A stretch of 64,000 nt of DNA from Clostridiaceae bacterium (GTDB lineage Bacteria > Bacillota > Clostridia > Saccharofermentanales > DTU023): the NCBI GenBank assembly GCA_012800435.1, contig JAAZJH010000007.1, positions 1-64,000 of the forward strand, in the 5' to 3' direction. Positions 9,509 to 19,781 of this stretch are shown in pieces. Position numbers and translations under genes: made by a program. Numbering within the stretch: position 1 is the first letter of the stretch; each line of letters starts with the position of its first letter. The notes beneath the pieces were generated by a model that was given only the letters and a program-made list of their open reading frames with translations, ran no database searches and was not told the DNA's origin.

Positions 9509-10929
9509 TGGCGGACGCGGATTATGATGCGGGAAGCGGATATTCATCCGCCGGGCTTTCTGACCGCCTGAGAGGGAAAGCATTTCCCCACAATTATCTT
9601 GCAGAGCAATCGGTGCTAGGCGGCGCCATGCTCAAGATTGAGTCGCGTGCCATGATGCTCGCGACGTTGCATGGGGACGATTTTTACGATCCGAAACATC
9701 AGCTCATTTTTGATGCGATTGCTGCGCTTAATATTGAACAAAAACCGTGTGACATTCTCACGGTCACGAATCAGCTGGTGCTTAATGGCAACATCGGCCG
9801 CGCGGGCGGGCGTGAGTACGTCTCCTCGCTTCCGGGGATGTTGCCTTTTGCAAGCAATTATCATCACTACATTGAGCTGGTTCGTGATTACGCTGTTAAA
9901 CGGCGTCTTATCTTAGCGCTTGATGAAGTCATCGGACAGTGTTTTTCATCCGATCTTGAATCGGAGAAGCTGATTGAACTTGCAGCTAGACGTGTCATGG
10001 ATATCCGGGGCTCGGATGAACGTACGGCACTGACGCCGGTCGGTGAAGTATTAAGTGAATACGTGAATAAGCTTTACCATATCGCCAGCGGCGAACGTCC
10101 ATCGCTTCTCCGTACCGGCTATCCCGGTTTAGACCGTGTGCTCACAGGACTTCGGAAGGGTTCTCTTTATGTGCTGGCTTCGCGTCCCGGCGTCGGCAAA
10201 TCGGCTTTTTCGCTTAACATAGCTTATAACATCGCTCAATACTATCGGGCGGTGGTCGCTGTTTTTTCACTCGAAATGGGCAAAGAAGAAGTGGCAAAGC
10301 GTTTTCTTTCTGCACGCACTTCACTTACTTTTCAGGATCTCGAGCTCTTGGGACCTGCTGACAAAACGAAGTGGGATCTCATCAGTGACGGTATTGGCGC
10401 ATTCTACGATATGCCGATTTACATTGATGATCACTCAGCCATCAACGTTGTTGAAATTCATGCGCGTTGTCGTCAGCTCCAACTTCAGAAAAGGCAGTTG
10501 GATTTAGTTATCGTGGACTATCTACAGCTTATGGGCAGCGCGAGTCGACACTCCCGAGCAGAGAATCGTCAGCAGCAGATCGCGGAGATTTCTCGTTTGC
10601 TCAAAGTGATGGCGCGAGATCTGGATGTGCCTGTACTGGCTCTTTCACAGCTAAGCCGTGATGTTGAAAAAGGATTCCGTCGCCCAAGGTTGGCGGATCT
10701 TCGCGAATCCGGCGCAATCGAGCAGGACGCGGACGTCGTTATGTTTTTGCACGATCCGCAATCAAAAGATTCTGATGATTCGGGCACAGGAAATGCCGGT
10801 GTCATTGAATTGATTGTGGAGAAAAACAGACAAGGCGAAAAGACGACAGTAGAGCTCGAATGGAACCCGGCTTCAATGACGTTTACCGAGCCCGGTTATC
10901 TAGGCATACCCGACCCGTCTTCTGTTTAG
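9508..10929 (+). CDS. dnaB: Replicative DNA helicase
   Basis: ASRPGVGKSAF Walker A, VIVDYLQLM Walker B; position after rplI. Confidence 0.95.
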   Translation: MADADYDAGSGYSSAGLSDRLRGKAFPHNYLAEQSVLGGAMLKIESRAMMLATLHGDDFYDPKHQLIFDAIAALNIEQKPCDILTVTNQLVLNGNIGRAGGREYVSSLPGMLPFASNYHHYIELVRDYAVKRRLILALDEVIGQCFSSDLESEKLIELAARRVMDIRGSDERTALTPVGEVLSEYVNKLYHIASGERPSLLRTGYPGLDRVLTGLRKGSLYVLASRPGVGKSAFSLNIAYNIAQYYRAVVAVFSLEMGKEEVAKRFLSARTSLTFQDLELLGPADKTKWDLISDGIGAFYDMPIYIDDHSAINVVEIHARCRQLQLQKRQLDLVIVDYLQLMGSASRHSRAENRQQQIAEISRLLKVMARDLDVPVLALSQLSRDVEKGFRRPRLADLRESGAIEQDADVVMFLHDPQSKDSDDSGTGNAGVIELIVEKNRQGEKTTVELEWNPASMTFTEPGYLGIPDPSSV

Positions 10930-10931
10930 CG

Positions 10932-12146
10932 ATGCATCTTCCGCGCAAAACGTACCGTCTTTTTTCCAACGTTGCACAATTCTGCGTTACCCATCAGTTG
11001 ATCGAACCGGGGCGTCCGATCGTTGCGGGTATTTCGGGAGGCGTCGATTCGGTAATGCTGCTCGCATTTCTTCACTGGTATGCCGAACAGGTTAATTTTC
11101 CCTTCGTTGTCTGTCACGTTAACCATATGATCCGCGGAGAAGAAGCGGATCAAGATGAAGTTCTCGTCAGAGCATATTGTCATGAACGGGCAATCCCTTT
11201 TGAGTCGGTGAAGGCACCGGTGACTGATATGGCGCGAGAAATAGGACGAGGTATTGAAGAGACGGGACGTATCGTACGGCGTGCCGCTTTTCTTAATATC
11301 GGGCGTCGTTATTTCGAAAAGAATACACTTTTGACGTCTGATAGCGTGAAAAGTGAAGAGTTCCCATCTCTGAAGATATCGGAAGGGGATGTGCATCGCG
11401 CTGCTAAAGAAGGAACGATAACGGACATGACAACGACATTTGACGTCGCGCTTGGTCATCACATGAACGATCGCGCGGAAAGTATCTTGATGCACATCGG
11501 TCGAGGCTCCGGCATTGCCGGTCTTGTCGGTATCCGACCGCGTGACGGTCGTTTTGTGCGCCCGTTTCTCAATGTACGTCTTGAGGAACTGGTCGATTCG
11601 GCGCAGGAGCTTGATGTCGTTTGGCGAGAAGACGCGACGAACGAGTCTTCGGATTATCTTCGAAATCGTATCCGTCATTTTCTGATGCCGATATGGCACG
11701 ATGTATTAGGTTACGATCCTGTGCCTCGACTTGTATCACTTGGTGATCTCGCCGCCGAAGATGAAAAGACGCTTACACAGTTTGCTAACAATGCGCTTAT
11801 TGATGCACGACTTTCAGATCAAAGTCTTTCGATATCAGCAGTGTGTGCGCTTCCGAAAGGTCTAGCGCTTCGTGTGATTAGGCTTTTTTTCGAAGAAGAG
11901 ACAAAACTTGTTGATGATGAAGATCTAGCCCATGAAGAAGATGATTATGAGTTTTTTATGTCAAGCATTCCTATGAAAGATAACAAGACCTTCAGCGCCA
12001 ACCATGCCGTATCGCTTCTTGATTTAATTTATCGCGTCGATACGGGAGAAATGATTGAAGGAGCGCTTAATCTACCGGGTAATGTGACGGCATACGCAAA
12101 AAACGGACGCTTTTTTCTCGTACGCGAGAAAAAGAATGTCACTTAG
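10932..12146 (+). CDS. tilS: tRNA(Ile)-lysidine synthase
   Basis: AGISGGVDSVMLL PP-loop, HMNDRAES, RNRIRHFLMP; ORF extends to 10860 but ATG 10932 follows the dnaB stop. Confidence 0.88.
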   Translation: MHLPRKTYRLFSNVAQFCVTHQLIEPGRPIVAGISGGVDSVMLLAFLHWYAEQVNFPFVVCHVNHMIRGEEADQDEVLVRAYCHERAIPFESVKAPVTDMAREIGRGIEETGRIVRRAAFLNIGRRYFEKNTLLTSDSVKSEEFPSLKISEGDVHRAAKEGTITDMTTTFDVALGHHMNDRAESILMHIGRGSGIAGLVGIRPRDGRFVRPFLNVRLEELVDSAQELDVVWREDATNESSDYLRNRIRHFLMPIWHDVLGYDPVPRLVSLGDLAAEDEKTLTQFANNALIDARLSDQSLSISAVCALPKGLALRVIRLFFEEETKLVDDEDLAHEEDDYEFFMSSIPMKDNKTFSANHAVSLLDLIYRVDTGEMIEGALNLPGNVTAYAKNGRFFLVREKKNVT

Positions 12147-12237
12147 GTGACTAAGAAAATCTTATACTCGTTTTAAGATGTAAACGGCTGTGTTAAAATA
12201 CGATTGTGTTGCACATAAAACGGCGTCGGAAGGAGGG

Positions 12238-12261
12238 AAGTAAAGCTTCGAAGCTTTACTT
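12238..12261 (+). promoter_or_regulatory. Perfect 24-nt palindrome in hpt 5'UTR, between SD and start codon
   Basis: AAGTAAAGCTTCGAAGCTTTACTT; SD AAGGAGGG 12230-12237, ATG 12271. Confidence 0.8.
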
Positions 12262-12270
12262 AACATTTTT

Positions 12271-12804
12271 ATGGTAGAGAAAAAAATAGACCATATTCTT
12301 GTTTCTGAAGAAGAGATTCGCCGGATGGTTGAGCGGCTAGGCGCTGAGATCACACGTGATTATCAGGGAAAAGATCTGTTTCTTATCGGTGTACTTAAGG
12401 GATCGTTTGTATTTCTTGCAGACCTAGTGCGCCATATACACGTTCCTTGTCGAGTTGACTTCATGTCGGTGTCCAGTTACGTTGGCGAGAAAAGTACGGG
12501 AGTCGTCAAGATTAATAAGGACTTGGATTATAACATCTCAGGCGAGCACGTACTGATCGTAGAAGATATTGTCGATTCCGGTTTGACGTTGCAACATCTT
12601 AAGGCATTGTTGTCAACGCGCGGACCGAAGAGCATTCGATTTGTAACGGCTTTTGACAAACCCTCTCGCCGCAAGATCGATGTCGATATAGACTATATCG
12701 GCCTGAGCATTCCCGATGAATTTATCGTCGGTTATGGCTTAGATCTTGACGGTTATTATCGCAATTATCCCGAGGTCGTTGTACTAAGCGACGAAGACAT
12801 ATAA
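12271..12804 (+). CDS. hpt: Hypoxanthine phosphoribosyltransferase
   Basis: ILVSEEEI, VEDIVDSGLTL PRPP-binding motif; tilS-hpt-ftsH context. Confidence 0.95.
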   Translation: MVEKKIDHILVSEEEIRRMVERLGAEITRDYQGKDLFLIGVLKGSFVFLADLVRHIHVPCRVDFMSVSSYVGEKSTGVVKINKDLDYNISGEHVLIVEDIVDSGLTLQHLKALLSTRGPKSIRFVTAFDKPSRRKIDVDIDYIGLSIPDEFIVGYGLDLDGYYRNYPEVVVLSDEDI

Positions 12805-12856
12805 TCTATAATACTTTAATAACATTGTAGATAAAACAAGGAATAGTAAACGTCTA

Positions 12857-14728
12857 ATGAATACCCAAAAACCACGTCGATTCAGCGGATTTTCGTTTTA
12901 TGTCATCATGATGATCGTCATTTTGGCCGTCACCTTTTTTATGTCTCGCGGTGACCGCCAAAAACAAACGAGTCTCTACGAAGTCGAACAACTGATCCAG
13001 AGCGGAGATGTCCAATCGGTCACGATGGACGGTTCCAACTTAGTATTAGAAATGACCGAACGCGCTGTCAAAGGCGGGAGCCCTTTTCAGATAAAAAAAG
13101 AGATTCCTTCCGACGCTATTCCCGATTATCTGGAGATGCTTCGAACGGCACAGAGCAATGGCGAAATCAAATCGTTTGATTACCATAGGCCGACCGACTT
13201 AGGCAGTATCCTAAATGGGATCATTCTTCTCTTAATGATGCTTTCTCTAGGTGTCTTTGTTTTCATTTCTTACTCAAGGCGAGACAGCGATGGAAGGACG
13301 GCGATGTCTTTTGGCAAAAGTCGCGCTCAGCTGGCAGATCCTGAGAAAAATAAAGTTACTTTTGACGATGTTGCCGGTGCAGAAGAAGAAAAAGAAGAGC
13401 TACAGGAAGTTGTCGATTTCTTGAAAAATCCGAAAAAATACCACGATCTCGGCGCGAAAATTCCAACGGGCATTCTGCTTGTCGGTCCGCCGGGAACAGG
13501 AAAAACGTTACTTGCCAGAGCCATTGCCGGCGAAGCAAAAGTTCCGTTCTTTTCTATCAGCGGGTCGGATTTTGTAGAGATGTTTGTCGGCGTCGGGGCG
13601 TCTCGTGTACGTAACCTCTTTCAAAACGCGAAGAAAAAGGCGCCGTGCATCGTCTTTATTGATGAAATTGATGCGGTCGGTCGCCATCGCGGCGCCGGAC
13701 TTGGCGGCGGTCACGATGAACGCGAACAGACGCTGAACCAGTTATTAGTGGAGATGGACGGTTTCGGACCGAACGAAGGCGTGATTGTTCTCGCTGCGAC
13801 GAACCGCCCTGATATCCTTGACGGTGCGCTTTTGCGACCTGGACGCTTTGACCGTCGCGTTTTTGTAATGAGACCGGATATCAAAGGCAGAAAAGAAATC
13901 CTTGAAGTCCATGCGCGCAATAAACCTCTAGCCGATGACGTCGATCTTGGAGAGATCGCGAAAATTACACCCGGCTTTACCGGTGCCGATCTTGCCAACC
14001 TTCTCAATGAAGCGGCGTTACTTGCCGCCCGGCGAAACGGTGATAAAATCAGATATTCCGATATTTCGGAAGCGGTGTTCAAGGTGACCATAGGACCTGA
14101 GAAAAAGAGCCGTGTCATCAACAAAAAAGAGCGCGAACTTACGGCGTACCATGAATCGGGTCATGCGATTGTCCTTAGAGAAAAGTCGGAGACTGATCGC
14201 GTCGAGCGCGTCTCCATTATTCCCGCGGGCGGTGCAGGCGGCTACACGGCATTCAAACCGAATGAGGATATGTACTTTAAGACCAAATCTCAGCTTGAGA
14301 CAGAGATCATGGTCGCGTTGGGCGGGCGTGCCGCGGAACAAGTAATTTTCAACGAAATCAGCACAGGTGCGAGCGCCGATCTCAAAGAATGCAACCAAGT
14401 CGCACGCGACATGGTAACTAAATACGGTATGAGTGAAAGGCTAGGCAATTTTGTTAGTACGGACGACAAAGAGATCTTTGTCGGCCGTGATTACGGTCAC
14501 GTTCAGAATCACAGCGACGCGTTGCAGTCAGCCATTGATGAAGAAGTCGCTCTGATTCTTGATAAGGCTTATGAAGAAACACTTAATGTGTTAAAAGAGA
14601 ATCGCGCGTTGTTGGATCAATTAGCGAATACATTGCTTGAGAGAGAGAAAATCGAAGGTGATGTATTCGAGGAGATCTATCAGCAATACGCAACATTGCC
14701 GAAACCGCTTCCCGGTGTAGAGGAGTAG
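12857..14728 (+). CDS. ftsH: ATP-dependent zinc metalloprotease FtsH
   Basis: [25 protein letters not shown] (HExxH), two N-terminal-region TMs. Confidence 0.97.
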   Translation: MNTQKPRRFSGFSFYVIMMIVILAVTFFMSRGDRQKQTSLYEVEQLIQSGDVQSVTMDGSNLVLEMTERAVKGGSPFQIKKEIPSDAIPDYLEMLRTAQSNGEIKSFDYHRPTDLGSILNGIILLLMMLSLGVFVFISYSRRDSDGRTAMSFGKSRAQLADPEKNKVTFDDVAGAEEEKEELQEVVDFLKNPKKYHDLGAKIPTGILLVGPPGTGKTLLARAIAGEAKVPFFSISGSDFVEMFVGVGASRVRNLFQNAKKKAPCIVFIDEIDAVGRHRGAGLGGGHDEREQTLNQLLVEMDGFGPNEGVIVLAATNRPDILDGALLRPGRFDRRVFVMRPDIKGRKEILEVHARNKPLADDVDLGEIAKITPGFTGADLANLLNEAALLAARRNGDKIRYSDISEAVFKVTIGPEKKSRVINKKERELTAYHESGHAIVLREKSETDRVERVSIIPAGGAGGYTAFKPNEDMYFKTKSQLETEIMVALGGRAAEQVIFNEISTGASADLKECNQVARDMVTKYGMSERLGNFVSTDDKEIFVGRDYGHVQNHSDALQSAIDEEVALILDKAYEETLNVLKENRALLDQLANTLLEREKIEGDVFEEIYQQYATLPKPLPGVEE

Positions 14729-14800
14729 GTGCTGAGACCGACACCCGAGTCCTCAGTTTATTCACGCAAGAGAAGGTAATTTATTTCACTTAAATGTCGA

Positions 14801-14824
14801 GAAGGTCGCTTTCGAGCGACCTTC
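14801..14824. terminator. Hairpin between convergent ftsH and murC (candidate bidirectional terminator)
   Basis: GAAGGTCGCT-TTCG-AGCGACCTTC, 10-bp stem with TTCG loop; T-run weak. Confidence 0.5.
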
Positions 14825-14829
14825 CGTCT

Positions 14830-16389
14830 TTAAGAAACAGGCGTCATATGATCGCTTCGTCCTGTCAGGCGGTCACCGACATCAAGGACGTTCGTTCCGC
14901 CGCCCATGATGAGGACAACATCTCCCGGCTCAATGACACGGCGAAGGTAGGCTTCGAGTGCTTCATTAGTCTCAAAATAGCGGGCATCGCCGCCGAGTTC
15001 GTTGATGCGATCGCAGATGTCTTTTGAGCTGACGGTAGCGTTTTTCTCCCGGTTGTCGAATACTTCAGAAATCAAGACGGGTCGTACCTTGTATAAAGAC
15101 TCTACGAAAGCGTCAAAGAAGCCGAGTGTGCGACTATAGGTCATAGGTTGAAAACATATCCAGAAGCGTTTTGCAGGCATATTTCTTATGGCCTCGACGG
15201 TTACCTCGACAGCAGATGGATGATGTGCGTAATCGACGTAGATGTCGGCATTGTTGAAGCGTCCTGTGTATGTGAACCGACCTTCCGCGCCATGGAATTT
15301 ATTAAGAGCGATACGAATTTTGTCCGGCGTCGCGCCGGCAAGATCGGCAAGCGCGGCGGCCGCGACGGCATTTTTAACGTTGAATTCTCCAATGACGGAA
15401 AGTTGTGCCAAGGTAAAAAGTGAGCCGTTCTTGTAAAGCTGAAATGAAGGATGGCCGGAGTCATCATAAGAGATAATACGATAAGTGAAATCTGCAGGTT
15501 CTCCACAAGGTTTTGTGCTGCCATCGGGTCCAAACCAAAGCCATTTCAGTGTTTTCGAATGGTCGGGTCGGACTTCTTCCAAACGGCGAAGCATGGCGGG
15601 AATATTAGGATCATCTGAAGGCACGAGAACATACGTATTTTCCGGCTGCAATGCGGCGAAACGCGCGAATGCGTCGATCATGTCGTCGATCGTAGGGAAG
15701 CTGTCAATATGGTCGTGCACAATGTTTAGGATCGCTATCGCGGTGCCTTCATAATGATAGAAACCGCACTGATATTCGCAGGCTTCAGAAAGGAAGAGTT
15801 CCTGTTTACCTGATTCGCTAAATCGAATGGTAGAGCGGAACTCCCGCAGTTCAGCGCCGAGATGAACCATAGGATCAAGTCCCGCTTCCATCAGCATTAG
15901 GGCGCACATAGCCGTCGTAGTGGTCTTGCCGTTGGTGCCGGTGATGTGGATGGCGCGGCGGAACATGCGATTGATGGCGCCTAGGAAAACGGAACGGTTC
16001 ACACAAGGGATGTCAAGTTCGCCAGCGCGTGTCCGTTCGGGGTTGTCGGTAAATACGGCATTGGAAAAGACGACGAGATCTGGTTTCACCTGATCGATGT
16101 TAGATGCATCGTGTTTATGAAAAACAAGGATGTCCTGTTGTTGAAGAAACGCAGTTCGTGCGTTTTCCGCGGGATCAGAACCGGCACAGCGGACGCCCTG
16201 CCGACTCGCATATTCGGCAAGTCCACTCATGCTGATGCCGCCGATTCCAATAAAAAAGATGGTTTTCCCGGGCGCGATAGAGGCGGCTATGGCGTCGTAG
16301 TCGGGCAGTTTTTCACCGGCAACGCGTTCGGAAGTCAAGCGATCAATGCGGATAACATCAGAGTCTGCAAAGAAGGGCAACTGTTTCAC
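14830..16389 (-). CDS. murC: UDP-N-acetylmuramate--L-alanine ligase-like Mur ligase
   Basis: FIGIGGISMSGLAEY, GTNGKTTTT P-loop, DYAHHPSAVEVT. Confidence 0.88.
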   Translation of the reverse strand: MKQLPFFADSDVIRIDRLTSERVAGEKLPDYDAIAASIAPGKTIFFIGIGGISMSGLAEYASRQGVRCAGSDPAENARTAFLQQQDILVFHKHDASNIDQVKPDLVVFSNAVFTDNPERTRAGELDIPCVNRSVFLGAINRMFRRAIHITGTNGKTTTTAMCALMLMEAGLDPMVHLGAELREFRSTIRFSESGKQELFLSEACEYQCGFYHYEGTAIAILNIVHDHIDSFPTIDDMIDAFARFAALQPENTYVLVPSDDPNIPAMLRRLEEVRPDHSKTLKWLWFGPDGSTKPCGEPADFTYRIISYDDSGHPSFQLYKNGSLFTLAQLSVIGEFNVKNAVAAAALADLAGATPDKIRIALNKFHGAEGRFTYTGRFNNADIYVDYAHHPSAVEVTVEAIRNMPAKRFWICFQPMTYSRTLGFFDAFVESLYKVRPVLISEVFDNREKNATVSSKDICDRINELGGDARYFETNEALEAYLRRVIEPGDVVLIMGGGTNVLDVGDRLTGRSDHMTPVS

Positions 16390-16685
16390 GATGGTGGGCT
16401 CACTTTCTCTTGGAAAAGTCTATTAATTATATTTTAGCACGCGGCGATAAGTTGCGTAGACGATTGAGCATCATTTCATTGTTACGGCAAAGTTGCCAAT
16501 CAAGTCGTTGAAAAAGCATCATACGCTGAATGCCGCAGGAGCGGAATACCCCGGTGTTCTGGTTTGCTTTGATATTAGGATAATGGACATCGTGATCAAT
16601 AAAACAGGGTCTTTAGAGTAGCTTGCTTTTTCGAAGTGTGCGATAATACGACGCGGTTGCGATTATCTATTAAGGATGGCTTTTT

Positions 16686-18626
16686 ATGAGTCTTGTCGTT
16701 GCACAACACATTTCAAAGGCGTATCAGGGGCGTCTCGTGCTGGACGATCTCTCTTTTTCGATTGAACAAGGCGATCGCATCGGTCTTGTCGGCATTAACG
16801 GTTCGGGAAAAACGACACTGATGGGGATTATAAGAGGCGCTATCCAACCGGATACAGGGATGATCTCAAGGGCGTCGTCACTTCTGGTGTCCTATCTGGA
16901 ACAGCGTCCGCTTGCTGTCGATTTGGGAACGTCAGATGTTCTGGAAAACACGCGATTTACCGCGATGGAACACCGGATGAAGGTGCTCGAACGCGACATG
17001 GAACGGCTGGAGGGCGAGGCTCTTAAAGATGCTGCCGAAGCGTACAGCCGTATTCAAAATACTTACGAAGTATCCGGTGTCTTTGATTATCGCGCAAGGC
17101 TCGCAAAAACGCTGGCAGGTCTCGGGCTTTCTAATGACCAAATGGAGCAGCCTTATGAAACGCTTTCCGGCGGGGAAAAAATGCGTGTCGCGCTAGGACG
17201 GTTTCTTCTTCAGAAAAGCGATCTCATGTTACTCGATGAGCCTACAAACCATCTCGATTTAGACGGATTAGAATGGCTACAAACACATCTCATCTCCTCA
17301 AACGGCACCATGATGATCGTGTCGCATGACCGTTGGTTCCTTGATCATGTGTGCACCGGTATTTATGAACTTGAAGGAGGCAAGCTTATTGAATATAGAG
17401 GCAACTATTCAGCATCGCGCGAGCAGAAACGTGCGATCGAGGAGAATCGGGATCGGACGTTAGAACGGCTTGAAACGGAGATCAAACGGCAAGAAGCTGT
17501 TACGCAAACAATGCTGTCGCACCGGAAAATGAAGTCCTATCATTCGAGGGAAAAAGTTGTACGTAAGTTGAAGGACGAGATGCAGGCGCTGCGCGATCAG
17601 AAAAATCCGAAGCTCCGGATGACGTTTTCAATTGTTTCCTCTTCCGATAAGAAAGACATGAATCGTGTGCTCCTTGAAGTAGAGAAGCTGTCTCTTGCTT
17701 ACGAACGGACGCTGTTTCGTAATGTTTCATTCCATGTTCGCGCGCAGGACAGAGTCGCATTGCTCGGACCGAACGGATGCGGGAAGACAAGTCTTTTGCA
17801 TATTTTGCTCGGTCGTCGAGAGGCGGATGAAGGACATATTCGCCTTTTCGGTGATCCCGATATCGCGTTTATGGGACAGACGGCAACTTTTGACGATGAG
17901 TCTCTGACCGTATACGCTTGGCTTGCAAAATCATTTTCCCGCACGGAAACGGCGATACGCTCACGCCTCGCGCAGTTCGGTTTTCGCGAGGAGTCGATGA
18001 TCAAACGCATTGAATCGCTTTCGGGCGGCGAACGCCATCGCCTCAACTTGTGCTCGCTTCTTGAACAGGCGCCTGATCTTATGGTGCTCGACGAGCCAAC
18101 GAATCACTTGGATATCGAGTCACGTTATCTTTTGGAGGAGGCATTGACGTCTTTTAAAGGCGCCGTGATCGTTGTAAGTCACGACCGCGTCTTCATCCAA
18201 AAGACAGCGACGCGTATTTTAGGGTTTGTCGGAACATCGATTCTTCCGTTCGATAGCTATGAAAATTGGCGCGACGCCATCATGGAGTTCAAGACCGATC
18301 AAATAGATTTAACGTCGATGCCGGAGGAAGAAGCGTCGTTTTCGGACAATGTGATACGCCGAATAAACGCGCAAGATAACCATGATACACGTACGATGAA
18401 TCCTGTGGAACTGCGACGAGCACGCGCAGAATATCGCCTGCGAATCGCAACCCTTGAGGAATCGATTCATGTCCATGAGCGCGAACGCGACATATTTGAA
18501 AAGAGGGATCCAACGGAACATTCCCCGGAAGACTATGAAGGATACGCACTTTTGCTTTCAGATCTCGAACAGCTTTACAAATCGTATTTTTCTTTATTGG
18601 AGCAGGGAGAATCTTCAACAGATTAG
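16686..18626 (+). CDS. ABC-F family ATP-binding protein
   Basis: Two Walker A (GINGSGKTTL, GPNGCGKTSL), two LSGGE...LDEPTNHLD, no TM segments. Confidence 0.92.
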   Translation: MSLVVAQHISKAYQGRLVLDDLSFSIEQGDRIGLVGINGSGKTTLMGIIRGAIQPDTGMISRASSLLVSYLEQRPLAVDLGTSDVLENTRFTAMEHRMKVLERDMERLEGEALKDAAEAYSRIQNTYEVSGVFDYRARLAKTLAGLGLSNDQMEQPYETLSGGEKMRVALGRFLLQKSDLMLLDEPTNHLDLDGLEWLQTHLISSNGTMMIVSHDRWFLDHVCTGIYELEGGKLIEYRGNYSASREQKRAIEENRDRTLERLETEIKRQEAVTQTMLSHRKMKSYHSREKVVRKLKDEMQALRDQKNPKLRMTFSIVSSSDKKDMNRVLLEVEKLSLAYERTLFRNVSFHVRAQDRVALLGPNGCGKTSLLHILLGRREADEGHIRLFGDPDIAFMGQTATFDDESLTVYAWLAKSFSRTETAIRSRLAQFGFREESMIKRIESLSGGERHRLNLCSLLEQAPDLMVLDEPTNHLDIESRYLLEEALTSFKGAVIVVSHDRVFIQKTATRILGFVGTSILPFDSYENWRDAIMEFKTDQIDLTSMPEEEASFSDNVIRRINAQDNHDTRTMNPVELRRARAEYRLRIATLEESIHVHERERDIFEKRDPTEHSPEDYEGYALLLSDLEQLYKSYFSLLEQGESSTD

Positions 18627-18646
18627 TCCGGTTATGTAAAGACTCC

Positions 18647-18874
18647 TGGTCAATTTTTCAGATAGTTTAGAAAAGCTGTCTTTGTGGTCAGTTTTTCGTT
18701 TTTTTTAGCAAAGCCGTCATTTCCGATTTCGTATCGATGTCAATTTTTCAATTAATATAGAAAAACGGTCTTCTTTAACGTAATTCGTGGTCAATTTTGC
18801 AGATAGTTTAGGAGAAATGTCCTCTTATCCTAGGGGTGAAATTATCTTTTCAAATAAAAACGAAAAATTGTCCA
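18647..18874. mobile_element. Candidate non-autonomous IS21-like element (terminal-repeat cluster without transposase)
   Basis: Four direct 34-nt repeats at 18647-18680, 18685-18718, 18737-18770, 18788-18821 plus an inverted copy 18841-18874; begins TGGTCAATTTTTC, ends GAAAAATTGTCCA. Confidence 0.5.
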
Positions 18875-18910
18875 CGAGGGTTGGAGGCAATATCGGGAGT
18901 GATTTTTTAC

Positions 18911-18950
18911 TGATCGTTACTGATCGTTACGAATCGTTACTGATCGGTTT
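18911..18950. repeat. Four tandem ~10-bp repeats TGATCGTTAC
   Basis: TGATCGTTAC TGATCGTTAC GAATCGTTAC TGATCGGTTT. Confidence 0.85.
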
Positions 18951-18962
18951 GAGAATTAACAT

Positions 18963-18992
18963 TTGACACTTTACGTCAGTCTGTCGTATCAT
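18963..18992 (+). promoter_or_regulatory. Putative promoter of rplU operon
   Basis: TTGACA (18963-18968), 18 nt spacer, TATCAT (18987-18992). Confidence 0.5.
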
Positions 18993-18997
18993 GATCC

Positions 18998-19079
18998 GGC
19001 GACCGCACTGGCGGGGCCTGTTAATGGCGCAATCAAGCGTCAGCCTTCGTTGGGCGAGACTTAGAATAGGAGTGACCGC
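18998..19079 (+). promoter_or_regulatory. rplU 5' leader (candidate L21 leader RNA)
   Basis: ~80 nt between promoter and rplU ATG; L21 leaders are known in Firmicutes but no structure check was done. Confidence 0.3.
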
Positions 19080-19397
19080 ATGACAAGTTATGCCATTATT
19101 CAGACCGGAGGAAAACAATACCGCGTGTCTGAAGGAGATGAGATTTTTATCGAAACGATTGAGGGTGAACCCGACAGCGATGTCGAGTTCACGGATGTCC
19201 TTGCTGTATCAGACGGCAAAACGCTCCGAACGGGAACGCCAATCCTTGAAGGCGCTGTCGTAAGGGGCAAGATTGTGAAGCATGGGCGCGGCAAGAAGAT
19301 TGTCGTCTTTAAGTATAAGCCTAAGAAGCAATACCGTCGCAAGATGGGGCACAGACAGCCGTACACGCGTGTGCTGATCGAGGCGATCGAAGGCTGA
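19080..19397 (+). CDS. rplU: 50S ribosomal protein L21
   Basis: [36 protein letters not shown]. Confidence 0.95.
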   Translation: MTSYAIIQTGGKQYRVSEGDEIFIETIEGEPDSDVEFTDVLAVSDGKTLRTGTPILEGAVVRGKIVKHGRGKKIVVFKYKPKKQYRRKMGHRQPYTRVLIEAIEG

Positions 19398-19404
19398 ATG
19401 ACGA

Positions 19405-19734
19405 ATGATCCGCGCATCTTTTAAGCGTGATGACAGCGGACGGATCGTATCGTTCGCTATGACCGGCCATTCCGGTTATGCGACGAAAGGGCAGGACATT
19501 ATCTGTGCAGGTGTATCGGCCGTTGCTCAGACAGCGATTGGAAGTTTGCAAGAGCTCGCGGGTATGAACCCCGATTATTATTTGGAAGACGGCTATATCG
19601 CTTGCCGAGTGATGTATCCTGAAAATGCCGAACTCGCCCTCATCGGTGCTTCATTGATGGAGTCGGTACGCATAGGGTGTATACAGATTCAAGACAGCTA
19701 CGGCAAAACGCATTTGACCGTATTTGATGAATAA
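19405..19734 (+). CDS. prp: Ribosomal-processing cysteine protease Prp
   Basis: [20 protein letters not shown] (His and Cys catalytic motifs); located between rplU and rpmA. Confidence 0.93.
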   Translation: MIRASFKRDDSGRIVSFAMTGHSGYATKGQDIICAGVSAVAQTAIGSLQELAGMNPDYYLEDGYIACRVMYPENAELALIGASLMESVRIGCIQIQDSYGKTHLTVFDE

Positions 19735-19781
19735 AATCGCGCGCGCTTCAAACCGGCGCGTTATCAAAGGGGAGGATGACC

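Noticed and set aside
10926-11699. 257-aa minus-strand ORF
   Set aside because: Entirely antisense to tilS, which has clear PP-loop motifs; composition looks like a shadow ORF with no recognisable domain.
14801-14824. Strong intrinsic terminator call for the ftsH/murC hairpin
   Set aside because: Stem and TTCG loop are good but neither side has a proper T-run, so it is listed only with moderate confidence.
18647-18874. Four direct 34-nt repeats as a CRISPR array
   Set aside because: Gaps between repeats are 4, 18 and 17 nt, too short and uneven for spacers; one copy is inverted; repeats diverge; no cas genes nearby.
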